From Aliivibrio fischeri (GTDB lineage: Bacteria > Pseudomonadota > Gammaproteobacteria > Enterobacterales > Vibrionaceae): a stretch of DNA of 64,000 nucleotides. Under the pieces are notes generated by a model. That model was not told the origin of the DNA and made no database searches. It worked only from the letters and a program-made list of their open reading frames with translations. Of the stretch, positions 43,433-53,846 are shown in pieces. The stretch is taken from contig CP160630.1 in the NCBI GenBank assembly GCA_038993745.2, positions 496,001 through 560,000 of the forward strand, read 5' to 3'. How positions within the stretch are numbered: the stretch's first letter is position 1; every line of letters starts with the position of its first letter. A program made the position numbers and the translations under genes.

Positions 43433-44141
43433 TCCATTATTAGTTTGTCAGGGTATCCGTAAGGTTTACCAAGAAGGCGCGATGGAAACTGAAGTGCTTA
43501 AAGGCGTGGACTTCCAAATTAATGAAAGTGAGTTAGTGGCGATTGTTGGCTCATCAGGTTCTGGTAAAAGTACACTGCTTCATATCTTAGGCGCGTTGGA
43601 TGAACCAACGGCAGGTACGGTGCATTTCCAAGAGAATGAACTGACGAAGTTGAGTGCTAATAAACAAGCTAAAATTCGTAATCAGCATATTGGTTTTGTT
43701 TATCAATTTCACCATCTGCTTGCTGATTTTAGTGCACTAGAAAACGTAGCGATGCCATTACTTATTGGTGGAGTAAATAAGAAAGAAGCTGCGAAACGTG
43801 CCACTGAATTACTGGAAAAAGTAGGGTTAGCCCACCGTATTGAACACCGCCCGTCAGAGTTGTCTGGTGGTGAGCGTCAGCGTGTTGCGATTGCTAGAGC
43901 CTTGGTGAATAAGCCGGCTTTAGTATTAGCGGATGAACCAACAGGTAATCTAGATCATAAAACGGCATTAGATATTTATAATTTAATGCGTGAGCTTAAC
44001 CAAGAATCAGGCACGGCGTTTTTGGTTGTCACTCACGATAATGAATTAGCCGCAAAATTAGATAAGCAACTAAGTATGCAAGATGGTCGCTTTATCACAG
44101 AAACGGTACGTTCAAGTTTAGTTCAAGAGATGGAGGCGTAA
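43425..44141 (+). CDS. lolD: Lipoprotein-releasing system ATPase LolD
   Basis: The 238-residue ABC ATPase has Walker [11 protein letters not shown]-loop region [14 protein letters not shown], signature [15 protein letters not shown] and Walker [13 protein letters not shown]. It powers LolCE. It overlaps lolC at its start and lolE by one base at its end, so the three are one transcript with coupled translation. Confidence 0.96.
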   Translation: MSNPLLVCQGIRKVYQEGAMETEVLKGVDFQINESELVAIVGSSGSGKSTLLHILGALDEPTAGTVHFQENELTKLSANKQAKIRNQHIGFVYQFHHLLADFSALENVAMPLLIGGVNKKEAAKRATELLEKVGLAHRIEHRPSELSGGERQRVAIARALVNKPALVLADEPTGNLDHKTALDIYNLMRELNQESGTAFLVVTHDNELAAKLDKQLSMQDGRFITETVRSSLVQEMEA

Positions 44142-45385
44142 TGTTTTCACCGCTTTCTCTTTTTATCGGTAGTCGTTTTGCACGAGCGAAGCAACGAAAC
44201 AAAATGGTGTCGTTCATTTCAATCTCGTCTACGTTAGGTATTGCGATTGGCGTAGCCGTAATTATCATTGGTTTATCTGCCATGAATGGCTTTGAGCGTG
44301 AGTTGCAAAATCGTGTTTTGTCCGTTATTCCACACGCTGAGCTTGAGGGCGTAAAAAAACCGGTGACTGATTGGCAATCTATGATGATCCAAGCTAAAAA
44401 ACACCCAAAAGTTACTGGGGCGGCACCTTATGTTCGTTTTACCGCTTTATTAGAAAGAGGCAGTAAATTAAAAGCAGTAGAAGTAAGGGGTGTTGAACCT
44501 TTACTTGAAAATTCTGTATCTAAATTACCTGAGTATATTGATAAAGCTGCTTGGAATGCGTTTGAAGCCAATAAACAAAGTGTGATTTTAGGTAAAGGCG
44601 TAGCGGATACACTTAATGTGAAAGTTGGGGATTGGATAACCGCAATGATCCCTGATGAGAATGCAGATAGGCAATTACGCTCTCCAAAACGCCAACGTTT
44701 ACAAGTGGTAGGTTTACTTTCTCTTGGTGGGCAAGTTGACCATGGCTTAGCTATTGTTCCTCTTAGGGATGCACAGCAATACATTAACTTAGGTGACAGT
44801 GTCACAGGTGTATCATTACAAGTAAGCAGTGTACTTAATGCTCAAGATATTGTACGTGAAGTGGGTGGTACATTAAGTGAATACGTGTATTTACGCAGTT
44901 GGATTCAAAAATACGGTTATCTGTATCGTGATATTCAATTAGTACGCTCCATTATGTATTTAGTCATGGTGCTCGTTATTGGGGTGGCGTGTTTTAATAT
45001 TGTATCCACTCTCATGATGGCGGTAAAAGATCGCGCTGGAGATATCGCGATTCTTCGTACCATGGGGGCTAACGATGGCCTGATTAAACGGATATTTGTT
45101 TGCCAAGGGATTTTCTCTGGCGTAACAGGAAGTATCGCAGGTTCTGTTTTAGGATCGGTAGTGGCATTGAATTTGACCCCAATGATTAAAGCGCTTGAAT
45201 CTCTTATTGGTCATCAGTTTTTATCTGGGGATATCTATTTTGTTGATTTTCTGCCGTCGCAATTGGTGTGGAGTGATGTGGCGATTGTCACATGTACTGC
45301 GATTTTATTAAGTAGCATTGCCACTTGGTATCCTGCTCGTAGAGCGAGTCGATTGCAACCCGCTGCAGTATTAAGCTCAAAATAA
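44141..45385 (+). CDS. lolE: Lipoprotein-releasing system permease LolE
   Basis: The 414-residue permease starts [20 protein letters not shown] and has the same four-segment layout as LolC with a large periplasmic domain. Motifs include AVKDRAGDIAILRTMGANDG and PARRASRLQPAAVL at the end. It pairs with LolC in the LolCDE complex. It is the last gene of the unit and ends before a terminator. Confidence 0.95.
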   Translation: MFSPLSLFIGSRFARAKQRNKMVSFISISSTLGIAIGVAVIIIGLSAMNGFERELQNRVLSVIPHAELEGVKKPVTDWQSMMIQAKKHPKVTGAAPYVRFTALLERGSKLKAVEVRGVEPLLENSVSKLPEYIDKAAWNAFEANKQSVILGKGVADTLNVKVGDWITAMIPDENADRQLRSPKRQRLQVVGLLSLGGQVDHGLAIVPLRDAQQYINLGDSVTGVSLQVSSVLNAQDIVREVGGTLSEYVYLRSWIQKYGYLYRDIQLVRSIMYLVMVLVIGVACFNIVSTLMMAVKDRAGDIAILRTMGANDGLIKRIFVCQGIFSGVTGSIAGSVLGSVVALNLTPMIKALESLIGHQFLSGDIYFVDFLPSQLVWSDVAIVTCTAILLSSIATWYPARRASRLQPAAVLSSK

Positions 45386-45406
45386 AATATAAGTTTTTAG
45401 TAAGAC

Positions 45407-45440
45407 AAAGCCCTTAGATATATTCTGAGGGCTTTTTTTA
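45407..45440 (+). terminator. Rho-independent terminator after lolE
   Basis: AAAGCCCTTAGA pairs with TCTGAGGGCTTT (one G-T pair) around a short loop, followed by seven T. Confidence 0.9.
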
Positions 45441-45549
45441 TGTGATTTAAAAATTCCTAACTATACTTATAGGATATTAAAACTAGATATATAAGCAATA
45501 AGGAAAGGCATTATAGAATTTAGTTAATTCATATTGATAGAGGTTAGAT

Positions 45550-46899
45550 ATGGATATACATGATAATAATCGTATTTCAATGTATGTTATTGGAAATGAT
45601 ATTCCAATTAATTGTCAGGACCTTGATTTTATATATGTTAATAATTTAGATGAATTAACATTAGATTCTCCTTCAGTAATAATTTTAGCTTTAGAGCCTA
45701 AAAAACAGAATCAAGCATTACTCTCCTTACATCAAGATTTTCCACTTTGGAATAGCCAAGTCTATGTTTTACAAGAGAGTACATTGACTGAATACCTATC
45801 TGATGGCATTTTTGATCCCTTCAAAATTACAGCGCAATGGAAACAGCATCAAAGTAAATTATCTTTAATTGAAGAAGAACCAACAGACAAACTACTGGCG
45901 TGGTTATGGCTTGGGTTGGATCGACGTTTATTGCCTTTATGCCAAAGTGAGAAAAGAGAACTATATTATTATCCATTATTACATTGTTATTTTGGTGAGG
46001 ATTATGAGCCTTATCATTATTTTCAATTAGAGGAAAAAAGAGGGTATTTAGAAAAGCTTAATACCGTAGATAAAATAAGATTATGCTCATCTTGTCATAG
46101 CGGACATTTAAATTACATCGAGACTTGCCCCGACTGTAAAAGTACAAACATCGAAGAAATATTATCTCTGCATTGTTTCACTTGTGGTCATGTGGGTAAA
46201 GAGCAACGTTTTGTTAAACAAGATAAACTGCAGTGCCCAAATTGTTTTACTAAGTTACGTCATATTGGTGTTGATTATGATAGGCCGTTGGAGCGCTATC
46301 AATGTCGAGATTGTCAGTTATCATTTTCAGAATCGGTAGTGAGAGTTCGATGTCTTTCTTGTTTCCATATGAATGAAACCAGTGAGTTAATAGCAAGGCC
46401 AATTAATCAATTTAAAGTGGGTGAGCAGGTTAAAGGTCTTATGATGTATGGTCGTCGACCGATAGAGCAAGCGCTCTCACTTAACGGTTTAATTGACCAA
46501 AATTCATTTCATAATTTGTTGGTATGGATAAATAAGTTAGCAATAAGACATGAACAGCACCATTTATTATTAGGGGTTCAATTATCCGGAATTGATAGCT
46601 ACTCAAAAGAGTTTGGTGAGATAAAGCGGATACAGTTAATCGATGAAATATCATCTCATTTTAATGGGTTGCTGAGAGATACAGACATTTGCTGTCAATA
46701 CAATTCAGAGTTGATGTTACTTCTTATGCCAATGACACCAAGAAGTTCGCATAAAATTATTGAAGATAAAATCGCCAATATTGCCAGTGATATTGAGTCT
46801 GAACTGGTGACTCTTCATTTGTACATCTGGGAATTGCCTGACCCTTCATTGAGTAATAGTGCCTCAGTATGGTTAGCTGATTTGCTTAAGGATATATGA
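45550..46899 (+). CDS. Zinc-ribbon protein with degenerate GGDEF domain (cassette A, gene 1)
   Basis: The 449-residue cytoplasmic protein has an N-terminal alpha/beta region (about 1-170, perhaps a pseudo-receiver), a module with six CxxC pairs (179-182, 193-196, 209-212, 229-232, 252-255, 268-271), enough for three zinc sites, and a C-terminal GGDEF-like fold (about 310-400). The catalytic motif is replaced by NSELM (385-389), but RDTD (376-379) stands exactly five residues before it, the place of the RxxD inhibitory site that binds c-di-GMP. The zinc module resembles the Pfam TackOD1 domain (from memory). It overlaps the glycosyltransferase gene (TGATG) and is the likely c-di-GMP receptor for it. 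Confidence 0.75.
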   Translation: MDIHDNNRISMYVIGNDIPINCQDLDFIYVNNLDELTLDSPSVIILALEPKKQNQALLSLHQDFPLWNSQVYVLQESTLTEYLSDGIFDPFKITAQWKQHQSKLSLIEEEPTDKLLAWLWLGLDRRLLPLCQSEKRELYYYPLLHCYFGEDYEPYHYFQLEEKRGYLEKLNTVDKIRLCSSCHSGHLNYIETCPDCKSTNIEEILSLHCFTCGHVGKEQRFVKQDKLQCPNCFTKLRHIGVDYDRPLERYQCRDCQLSFSESVVRVRCLSCFHMNETSELIARPINQFKVGEQVKGLMMYGRRPIEQALSLNGLIDQNSFHNLLVWINKLAIRHEQHHLLLGVQLSGIDSYSKEFGEIKRIQLIDEISSHFNGLLRDTDICCQYNSELMLLLMPMTPRSSHKIIEDKIANIASDIESELVTLHLYIWELPDPSLSNSASVWLADLLKDI

Positions 46900-48212
46900 T
46901 GGCTGAATTTCAATATATTCTTTATTTAATAACCGGTACGTTGACGACATATTGGGAGTTAATGCTAACTTTTTTGCCTATATTATTGCTTGTTGAAGTC
47001 CCGCTTTTATTGCTCATTTTTATTGGTATTTTGCATTGGTCATGGGGAGCGAATGAAGTCAGGAAACATGAACATCCATCAATCAGTTTTATTGTTACCT
47101 GTTATGCAGAAGGTAAAGAGATAGAAAAAACCATTGCTACTTTGGTTGAGCAAATCTATCCAAACCACATTGAAATCTTAGTTGTGATTGATGGTGCTAA
47201 AGAGAATAAAGAGACGTATAGAACAGCTATATCTTTGATTAAAAAATACAAAAATATACCGAATAAGACCATTAAAATTCTTCCTAAATGGCAACGTGGT
47301 GGACGTGTATCGACTCTTAATGCCGGGCTATCAGAAGCAAAATATGAATTGGTTATCAATGTGGATGGAGACACCTCTTTTGATAACAATATGGCGCTTA
47401 AAATGGCGCGAACATTTGCAAATCCTAATGTTATTGCTTGTGGAGGTGCGTTAAGGGTAAGAAATCGAGAGAGCAGTTTCTGGACAAAAATGCAGTCACT
47501 CGAATATATGATGTCGATGCAGAGCAGTAAAACAGGAATGGCAACATGGGGCTTATTGAATAATATTTCTGGTGCATTTGGTGGTTTTAGGCGTTCAGTA
47601 TTGAAACAGGTCGGTGGCTGGAATACACATACAGCAGAAGATCTTGATTTAACGATTCGTTTAAAACAATACAAAAAACGATACCCAGGAACTCGGCTTA
47701 ACTTTTCCCCTAGAGCGATTGGACATACTGATGTACCAGATACATTTAAAGGTTTAATGAGCCAAAGATTACGTTGGGATGGCGATCTTCTGTTTGTGTA
47801 TTTACGAAAACATAAACATGGGTTACGCCCAAAATTGTATGGATGGGGAAGTTTTGGTTACACCTTAGTTTATGGTGTTTTACAAGCTGTATTATTACCG
47901 GTATTAATGACACTGTTTAATTTTTATATATTTATATTTTATCCAACAACAGTGGTTCTCGCAGTCCTAAGCTGTTTATACGTCATTTATTTGGTATTCA
48001 TTGCCATGACCTTTCTTATCTATCTCAGCTTGATTTCCGAACGGATCCAAGAAGACCGTGAAATGCTTTTATGGTTATTGATATATCCATTCTATGCATT
48101 GTTTATGCGGTTTGTTACTGCATTTGCCATGATAAATGAAATTGTTAGACGAAGTCATGAGGAGTCAAGCATGGCTCCATGGTGGGTACTCAAACGTGGT
48201 AAGAGGTTTTAA
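46899..48212 (+). CDS. Processive family-2 glycosyltransferase (cassette A, gene 2)
   Basis: The 437-residue inner-membrane protein has an N-terminal membrane segment (about 22-48), a GT-A domain with VVIDGAKE (about 98), VNVDGDTSFD (DGD, 156-158), TAEDLD (about 245-250) and QRLRW (289-293), and three to four C-terminal membrane segments. D, DxD, ED and QxxRW together mark processive beta-glycan synthases such as BcsA, PgaC, Alg8 and HasA. The polymer cannot be named. An ATG one codon upstream is also in frame, but 46899 matches the copy B start. It should make and export a polysaccharide under control of gene 1 with help from gene 3. Confidence 0.85.
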   Translation: MAEFQYILYLITGTLTTYWELMLTFLPILLLVEVPLLLLIFIGILHWSWGANEVRKHEHPSISFIVTCYAEGKEIEKTIATLVEQIYPNHIEILVVIDGAKENKETYRTAISLIKKYKNIPNKTIKILPKWQRGGRVSTLNAGLSEAKYELVINVDGDTSFDNNMALKMARTFANPNVIACGGALRVRNRESSFWTKMQSLEYMMSMQSSKTGMATWGLLNNISGAFGGFRRSVLKQVGGWNTHTAEDLDLTIRLKQYKKRYPGTRLNFSPRAIGHTDVPDTFKGLMSQRLRWDGDLLFVYLRKHKHGLRPKLYGWGSFGYTLVYGVLQAVLLPVLMTLFNFYIFIFYPTTVVLAVLSCLYVIYLVFIAMTFLIYLSLISERIQEDREMLLWLLIYPFYALFMRFVTAFAMINEIVRRSHEESSMAPWWVLKRGKRF

Positions 48213-48217
48213 CGATT

Positions 48218-49263
48218 ATGGATGTTAAATTTCATTTAGAAAAAAAGAATAAACCGACCTCAGACAACGGTATGAAAGTGTTGTATGGAATGGAAAAACG
48301 TGGAGCGTATCGTTTTCGATGGTATCTGATACTGGCTATTATTCTTAGTCCTATATTTTTTATGATTTACACCTTTGCAAAACAACATTTATTTACTGTA
48401 GCTCCTGGAATAATCACCACAGGGCCTGTGATCATCACAGCATCTCAAAATGGAACAGTAAAGTTAATTGATGTGAAAGACAGTGAATTTGTTTTGGAAG
48501 ATCAATTGCTAATGGAATTAGATGCGCCCATTTTAGAGCAAGAAATTGAATTTATAGAAAATGAATTAGAGCAATTATACCAAGAGCAAACGCAAAAAAT
48601 TACAGAAGATTTTGGTCCGTATATTAGTGCGATTGGAGCTGCAAAGCTTAATTTAAAAAAGATAACGAAAATCAAAGTCAATTATGATCAATACGCAAAA
48701 GAGGGGAAAGTATCCCAAGTGGATTATGCCGCAATTGTTGGTATTTATAACACCGCACAAAATAATCTTACTAATGCTTATATTGCATTGAATCAAGCTG
48801 AAATCGCACAAAAGCAACGCCTATTGGCTGGCGGTGTTGCTCAAGTTACTCGTGAATTAAACCAAGCATTAACAACGAAAAAAAATCAACTTGATGCATT
48901 GTCAATTAGAGCTCCGTATATGGGATTGGTGATTGATATTAATGCCTTGAAAGGACAACAAATTAGCATTGGGGATCCACTGGTCACTGTATCACCAGAT
49001 GTTGCTCCTTATGTCATTAGTTATTTAGACCCTAAGCACATTGAAAAAGCAAAACTAGGAGCATTAGTAACGGTTAAACTTCCTAATGGTAAAAAAGTAG
49101 AGGCGAGAGTGTCATCTGCCATAGGTTTAACCTCAAAACTTCCTATTCAGTTAGCAAAACCTTTTGAAGGTGCTAAAGCTTTACTCAAGGTTAAAATTAC
49201 ATTTTTAGGGGGTTATTAGAAAAAGAGTGGGTAGAAGGCATGCCGGTAGAGGTGTATTTTTAG
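48218..49263 (+). CDS. HlyD-like membrane fusion protein (cassette A, gene 3), frameshift at C-terminus
   Basis: The protein has a cytoplasmic N-terminus (about 1-38), one membrane segment (about 39-58), a lipoyl/barrel-sandwich region (APGIITTGPVIITA...RAPYMGLVIDINAL) split by a helical hairpin (about 105-210), and a beta domain. The open frame stops at 49219 with ITFLGGY. Restoring one G in the GGGGG at 49208-49212 extends it to 49263 with EKEWVEGMPVEVYF, which matches the end of copy B (EQWVEGMPVQVSF), giving 348 residues against 347. It is analogous to the fusion-protein part of Alg44 and may lead the polymer through the periplasm. Confidence 0.8.
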
Positions 49264-49400
49264 TATTTTTATTAAGTTAGTATAATTAATGAACAACGTT
49301 AGTTTTTACCTATCAATACAATAACTAAAACTGATTAGTAATAAAGAGAAGTTGTTCTTATTATACAGAGATACTTTGCTGTGTATCGGATAGAAAAATA

Positions 49401-50903
49401 ATGACAATTTCGGACAACAATACCATCGTAATTTTTGGCGCTTCGGGCGATCTCACTTATCGAAAGTTGATCCCGGCTTTATATCATTTGTATGCCAGTA
49501 ACCAACTTCCTTCTACGTTTTCCATTTTAGGTGTAAGCCGAACTCAATATGATGACGAGTCATATAGAGAAAAAATGAAACAATCATTAAGAGAGTTAGA
49601 GAAAACGGAACCTGAAATTTTAGATGCGTTTTGTCATCATTTGCATTACCAAGCACTGAACACATCAGATGTTGATGAATATTCAAAATTGGTGTGTAAA
49701 TTAGACCAGCTTGCTGATAAATACCAATTAGAACAACAAAATACACTTTTTTACTTGGCAACACCGCCAAGTCTTTATGGTGTGATCCCTTCGTGTTTAG
49801 CCGCTCATGGATTAAATGATGAATCTAATGGCTGGAAACGTTTAATCATCGAAAAACCATTTGGTTATGATTTGGCGTCAGCGCTAGAACTTGGTAAACA
49901 AATTCATCAATATTTTGAAGAGCATCAAATATATCGTATTGACCATTATCTTGGTAAAGAAACCGTTCAAAACTTATTAGTACTGCGTTTTTCAAATGTA
50001 ATGTTTGAACCTCTGTGGAACCGTAATTTTATTGATTATGTTGAGATCACAGGCTCTGAGTTTCTTGGAGTAGAAGAGCGTGGTGGTTACTATGATGGCT
50101 CAGGGGCAATGCGTGATATGTTCCAAAACCATTTGTTACAAGTATTGGCAATGGTTGGAATGGAATCGCCTTCAGCAATTAATGCAGATTCGATGCGTGA
50201 TGAGATTGCTAAAGTATTACAAAGCCTACAGCCTCTGACAGAACAAGATCTACGTAATAACCTTGTATTAGGTCAATATACTGAATCTGAAGTAAGAGGG
50301 CAGTTTTTACCAAGTTATCGTGATGAACATGGTGTGGCAGATGACTCTCGTACTGAAACTTATGTTGGCTTAAAAATGTTTATCAATAACTGGCGATGGA
50401 ATGGGGTTCCATTTTATGTCCGTACTGGTAAACGTCTTCCAACCCGTGTAACAGAAGTTGTTGTTCATTTTAAAAAGACGCCGCATCCAGCGTTTGCAGA
50501 AAATGCTCCTGAAAATAAATTAGTGATCCGCATTCAGCCTGATGAAGGTATTCAAATGCGTTTCGGCTTGAAAGAGCCAGGTTCAGGCTTTAATGTGAAA
50601 GATGTATCAATGGACTTCCATTATCAATCACTGGCAGAAACGCAAATGCTGACAGCTTATGAACGTTTGTTATTAGATGCGTTAAATGGAGATGCTACGT
50701 TATTTGCACGAAGTGATGCTGTAAATGCATGTTGGAAATTTGTTCAACCGATACTCGATTTTAAACAAGACCCACAAGCCTTATTTGGCTATGCATGTGG
50801 CACTTGGGGACCAAAAGAAGCCGATCAATTATTGGAACGTGATAATAGAAAGTGGCGTTTTCCTTGTAAGAACTTAACAGATACGGATTACTGTGAATTA
50901 TGA
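49401..50903 (+). CDS. zwf: Glucose-6-phosphate 1-dehydrogenase
   Basis: The 500-residue enzyme has the coenzyme motif [17 protein letters not shown] near the N-terminus and the active-site [13 protein letters not shown]. It oxidises glucose 6-phosphate to 6-phosphogluconolactone with NADP, the entry of the oxidative pentose phosphate path. It overlaps pgl by four bases, and gnd follows, so the three genes of the oxidative branch form an operon. A 137-base gap separates it from cassette A. Confidence 0.97.
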   Translation: MTISDNNTIVIFGASGDLTYRKLIPALYHLYASNQLPSTFSILGVSRTQYDDESYREKMKQSLRELEKTEPEILDAFCHHLHYQALNTSDVDEYSKLVCKLDQLADKYQLEQQNTLFYLATPPSLYGVIPSCLAAHGLNDESNGWKRLIIEKPFGYDLASALELGKQIHQYFEEHQIYRIDHYLGKETVQNLLVLRFSNVMFEPLWNRNFIDYVEITGSEFLGVEERGGYYDGSGAMRDMFQNHLLQVLAMVGMESPSAINADSMRDEIAKVLQSLQPLTEQDLRNNLVLGQYTESEVRGQFLPSYRDEHGVADDSRTETYVGLKMFINNWRWNGVPFYVRTGKRLPTRVTEVVVHFKKTPHPAFAENAPENKLVIRIQPDEGIQMRFGLKEPGSGFNVKDVSMDFHYQSLAETQMLTAYERLLLDALNGDATLFARSDAVNACWKFVQPILDFKQDPQALFGYACGTWGPKEADQLLERDNRKWRFPCKNLTDTDYCEL

Positions 50904-51622
50904 TTAACCATAAAATATTTGAAACACCACAAGATGTAGTGACAACGCTAGCGGATGAGCTAAAGCAATTAGGTGAGCAAGGAAAACCTGTTCACATTTC
51001 ATTATCCGGTGGTAGCACACCAAAGATGCTTTTTTCACTTTTAGCATCAGAGGCTTATGCTAAAAATATTCAATGGAATAATCTTCATTTTTGGTGGGGG
51101 GATGAGCGTTGCGTTACTCCTACTGATCCTGAGAGTAATTATGGAGAAGCAAATGAATTATTGTTCTCTCGTATCGATATTCCGTTAGAAAATATTCATC
51201 GTATTGAAGGCGAAAATGAACCTTTGGAAGAAGTGAATCGCTTCTCTAATGAGATGAGAGAATTGATTCCGTTAGAAAATGGAATCCCAGTTTTTGATTG
51301 GATTTTATTAGGCGTAGGAGCAGATGGTCATACTGCATCATTATTTCCTAATAAGACAGATTATAACGATACAAACTTAGCCGTTATTGCGACTCACCCA
51401 GAGTCAGGTCAACAAAGAGTATCGAAGACAGCAAAAGTATTAGAAGCAGCTAAACGTATTAGCTATCTAGTGTTAGGTAGTGGTAAAGCTGAAATTGTTC
51501 AAGAAATTCATACTAAACCAGTTAATGAGTTGCCATACCCGGCAGCAAAAATTCACTCAGCATTGGGTGAAACTGAATGGTTTTTAGATATAGATGCAGC
51601 GGCTCGCATTATTAATAAATAG
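50900..51622 (+). CDS. pgl: 6-phosphogluconolactonase
   Basis: The 240-residue protein has the family motifs [36 protein letters not shown] and [15 protein letters not shown]. It hydrolyses 6-phosphogluconolactone to 6-phosphogluconate. The start overlaps the zwf stop (ATGA) and gnd follows after 36 bases. Confidence 0.95.
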   Translation: MINHKIFETPQDVVTTLADELKQLGEQGKPVHISLSGGSTPKMLFSLLASEAYAKNIQWNNLHFWWGDERCVTPTDPESNYGEANELLFSRIDIPLENIHRIEGENEPLEEVNRFSNEMRELIPLENGIPVFDWILLGVGADGHTASLFPNKTDYNDTNLAVIATHPESGQQRVSKTAKVLEAAKRISYLVLGSGKAEIVQEIHTKPVNELPYPAAKIHSALGETEWFLDIDAAARIINK

Positions 51623-51658
51623 AAGTTCGAGCATAACGCAAATTTTTGGAGTAAAGAT

Positions 51659-53107
51659 ATGAAAGGCGATATTGGCGTAATTGGTCTTGCAGTAATGGGC
51701 CAGAACCTAATTCTAAATATGAACGATCACGGTTATAAAGTGGTAGCACATAACCGAACTGCTGAAAAAGTAGATGAGTTCTTACAAGGTCCTGCAAAAG
51801 GGACAAATATTGTTGGTGCATATTCGCTTCAAGAGTTAGTCGATAAATTAGAATCACCACGCAAAATTATGTTAATGGTACGAGCTGGTGATGTTGTTGA
51901 TTCATTTATCGACAAGTTGGTTCCTTTATTAGATAAAGGCGACATCATCATTGATGGTGGTAATACAAATTTCCCAGATACTAACCGTCGTGTTGCTGCG
52001 CTGAAAGAGAAAGGAATTCACTTTATTGGTTCTGGTGTTTCTGGTGGTGAAGAAGGCGCACGCTTTGGTCCTTCGATTATGCCTGGCGGTTCACCAGAAG
52101 CATGGCCATTTGTTAAACCAATTTTTCAAGCAATCTCAGCAAAAACTGAAAATGATGAGCCTTGTTGTGATTGGGTTGGTAACGATGGTGCTGGCCACTT
52201 TGTAAAAATGGTTCATAACGGCATTGAATATGGCGATATGCAGCTTATCACCGAAGCATACCAGTTCATGAAAGACGGCCTTGGTATGACGCATGATGAA
52301 ATGCAGTCTGTTTTTATTGAGTGGAACAAAACCGAGCTAAATAGTTACTTAGTAGAAATCACTTCAGACATCTTAGGTTATAAAGATACAGATGGTGAAC
52401 CATTAGTAGAAAAAATTCTTGATACTGCTGGCCAAAAAGGCACAGGTAAGTGGACAGGAATTAATGCATTAGATATGGGGATCCCATTAACGCTAATTAC
52501 AGAATCTGTATTTGCACGCTGTTTATCATCATTAAAAGATCAACGTGTAGAGGCTGAAGAGTTATTTGGTAAGAAAGAATCAATTGTTGAAGGTGATAAA
52601 CAAGTTTGGATAGAAGCATTACGCCAAGCACTTTTAGCATCGAAAATCATCTCATATGCACAAGGCTTTATGTTGATGCGTGAAGCGTCAAACGAGAATG
52701 GTTGGGATCTAAATTACGGTAACGTGGCATTGATGTGGCGTGGTGGTTGTATTATCCGTTCTGCATTCTTAAGTAATATTCGTGATGCGTACGATATTGA
52801 TCCTGAACTTTCCTTTTTAGGTTCAGATAGCTACTTCAAAGGTATTCTAGAAAATAGTATGTCTGCATGGAGAAAAGTAGCAGCAAAATCAATGGAAGTA
52901 GGGATCCCAATGCCATCAATGACATCAGCATTGACTTTCCTTGATGGTTATACAACCGCTCGTCTTCCTGCAAACTTACTGCAAGCACAACGTGATTATT
53001 TTGGTGCTCATACTTACGAGCGTGTAGATAAACCAAAAGGTGAGTTTTTCCATACGAATTGGACAGGTAAAGGCGGTGATGTATCATCGACAACGTATAA
53101 CTCGTAG
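51659..53107 (+). CDS. gnd: 6-phosphogluconate dehydrogenase, decarboxylating
   Basis: The 482-residue enzyme has the NADP-binding start GDIGVIGLAVMGQNLILNM, IIDGGNTNFPDT, VGNDGAGHFVKMVHNGIEYG (catalytic Lys and substrate-binding region) and the C-terminal block near FHTNWTGKGG. It makes ribulose 5-phosphate, CO2 and NADPH. GGAG lies upstream of the ATG. It closes the zwf-pgl-gnd operon before a strong terminator. Confidence 0.97.
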   Translation: MKGDIGVIGLAVMGQNLILNMNDHGYKVVAHNRTAEKVDEFLQGPAKGTNIVGAYSLQELVDKLESPRKIMLMVRAGDVVDSFIDKLVPLLDKGDIIIDGGNTNFPDTNRRVAALKEKGIHFIGSGVSGGEEGARFGPSIMPGGSPEAWPFVKPIFQAISAKTENDEPCCDWVGNDGAGHFVKMVHNGIEYGDMQLITEAYQFMKDGLGMTHDEMQSVFIEWNKTELNSYLVEITSDILGYKDTDGEPLVEKILDTAGQKGTGKWTGINALDMGIPLTLITESVFARCLSSLKDQRVEAEELFGKKESIVEGDKQVWIEALRQALLASKIISYAQGFMLMREASNENGWDLNYGNVALMWRGGCIIRSAFLSNIRDAYDIDPELSFLGSDSYFKGILENSMSAWRKVAAKSMEVGIPMPSMTSALTFLDGYTTARLPANLLQAQRDYFGAHTYERVDKPKGEFFHTNWTGKGGDVSSTTYNS

Positions 53108-53131
53108 CTGTTACCTTTCATCGATAAAATA

Positions 53132-53167
53132 AAAAAGCCCCTAACTTGTATGAGTTAGGGGCTTTTT
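53132..53167. terminator. Bidirectional terminator after gnd
   Basis: A perfect 15-bp stem AAAAAGCCCCTAACT/AGTTAGGGGCTTTTT has a six-base loop and lies between the convergent gnd and DedA genes. Confidence 0.93.
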
Positions 53168-53180
53168 ATATCGAATTAAT

Positions 53181-53846
53181 TTAACAGATTTTTTTACGAC
53201 GGTATTTTTTTAAACAGTAACCACTGATAAAACTACATACTGCAATCGCCAGTGTGATGACTGGTGCTGCCATTAGTGCCATGGTGATATATTTCGACAG
53301 CTTTTCCGGTAAAAATGATAATGAATAACCGAAACCAGTTAGTAATAAAATCCAAATAATAGCGCTCATCCAAGCAAAATAATGGAAGCGAGCTGCTTGT
53401 TGCATTCGTAGTCCCATCATTAACGGTAAAAGAGGGCGAACAACAGGAATAAAACGAGCTACAAAAAGAGCAATTAGCCCATGTTTAGTTAACAAAGAGT
53501 CAACTGTCTGTAATCTGTGTGGTGGAACTGCATTAATCCATTTCTGAATTGTTGGAAATTTATGTAACCAACGACCTTGTATAAAAGCCAATTGACTACC
53601 AATTGCCGCGGCCATGATAAGACCGGCAACAATTACAGGGTAGCTAATTACATTAGCAGCAGCTAGAGAACCTGCAAGAATAACAACACTATCGCAAGGT
53701 AGTGGTGCAGCTGGAATAAAAGCACTTTCTAACCAAATAAATAGAATCAAACAAAAGTAGATCATCGTCATACTTGCTGGGTTTTGTAGAATTGTGAAAT
53801 CTTGTTGCCATAAAGCCGTTAGAATCGAAATAAATGAATCAAACAT
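53181..53846 (-). CDS. DedA/VTT family membrane protein
   Basis: The 221-residue protein has four to five membrane segments and the DedA motifs: ESAFIPAAPLPCDSVVILAG, a re-entrant region, and ARFIPVVRPLLPLMMGLRM, with the F-x-R-x-x-P-x-x-R pattern. DedA proteins take part in membrane homeostasis, and some flip undecaprenyl phosphate or phospholipids. The ATG at 53846 has GGAG seven bases upstream; longer in-frame starts exist but add a poorly supported N-terminus. Confidence 0.88.
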   Translation of the reverse strand: MFDSFISILTALWQQDFTILQNPASMTMIYFCLILFIWLESAFIPAAPLPCDSVVILAGSLAAANVISYPVIVAGLIMAAAIGSQLAFIQGRWLHKFPTIQKWINAVPPHRLQTVDSLLTKHGLIALFVARFIPVVRPLLPLMMGLRMQQAARFHYFAWMSAIIWILLLTGFGYSLSFLPEKLSKYITMALMAAPVITLAIAVCSFISGYCLKKYRRKKIC

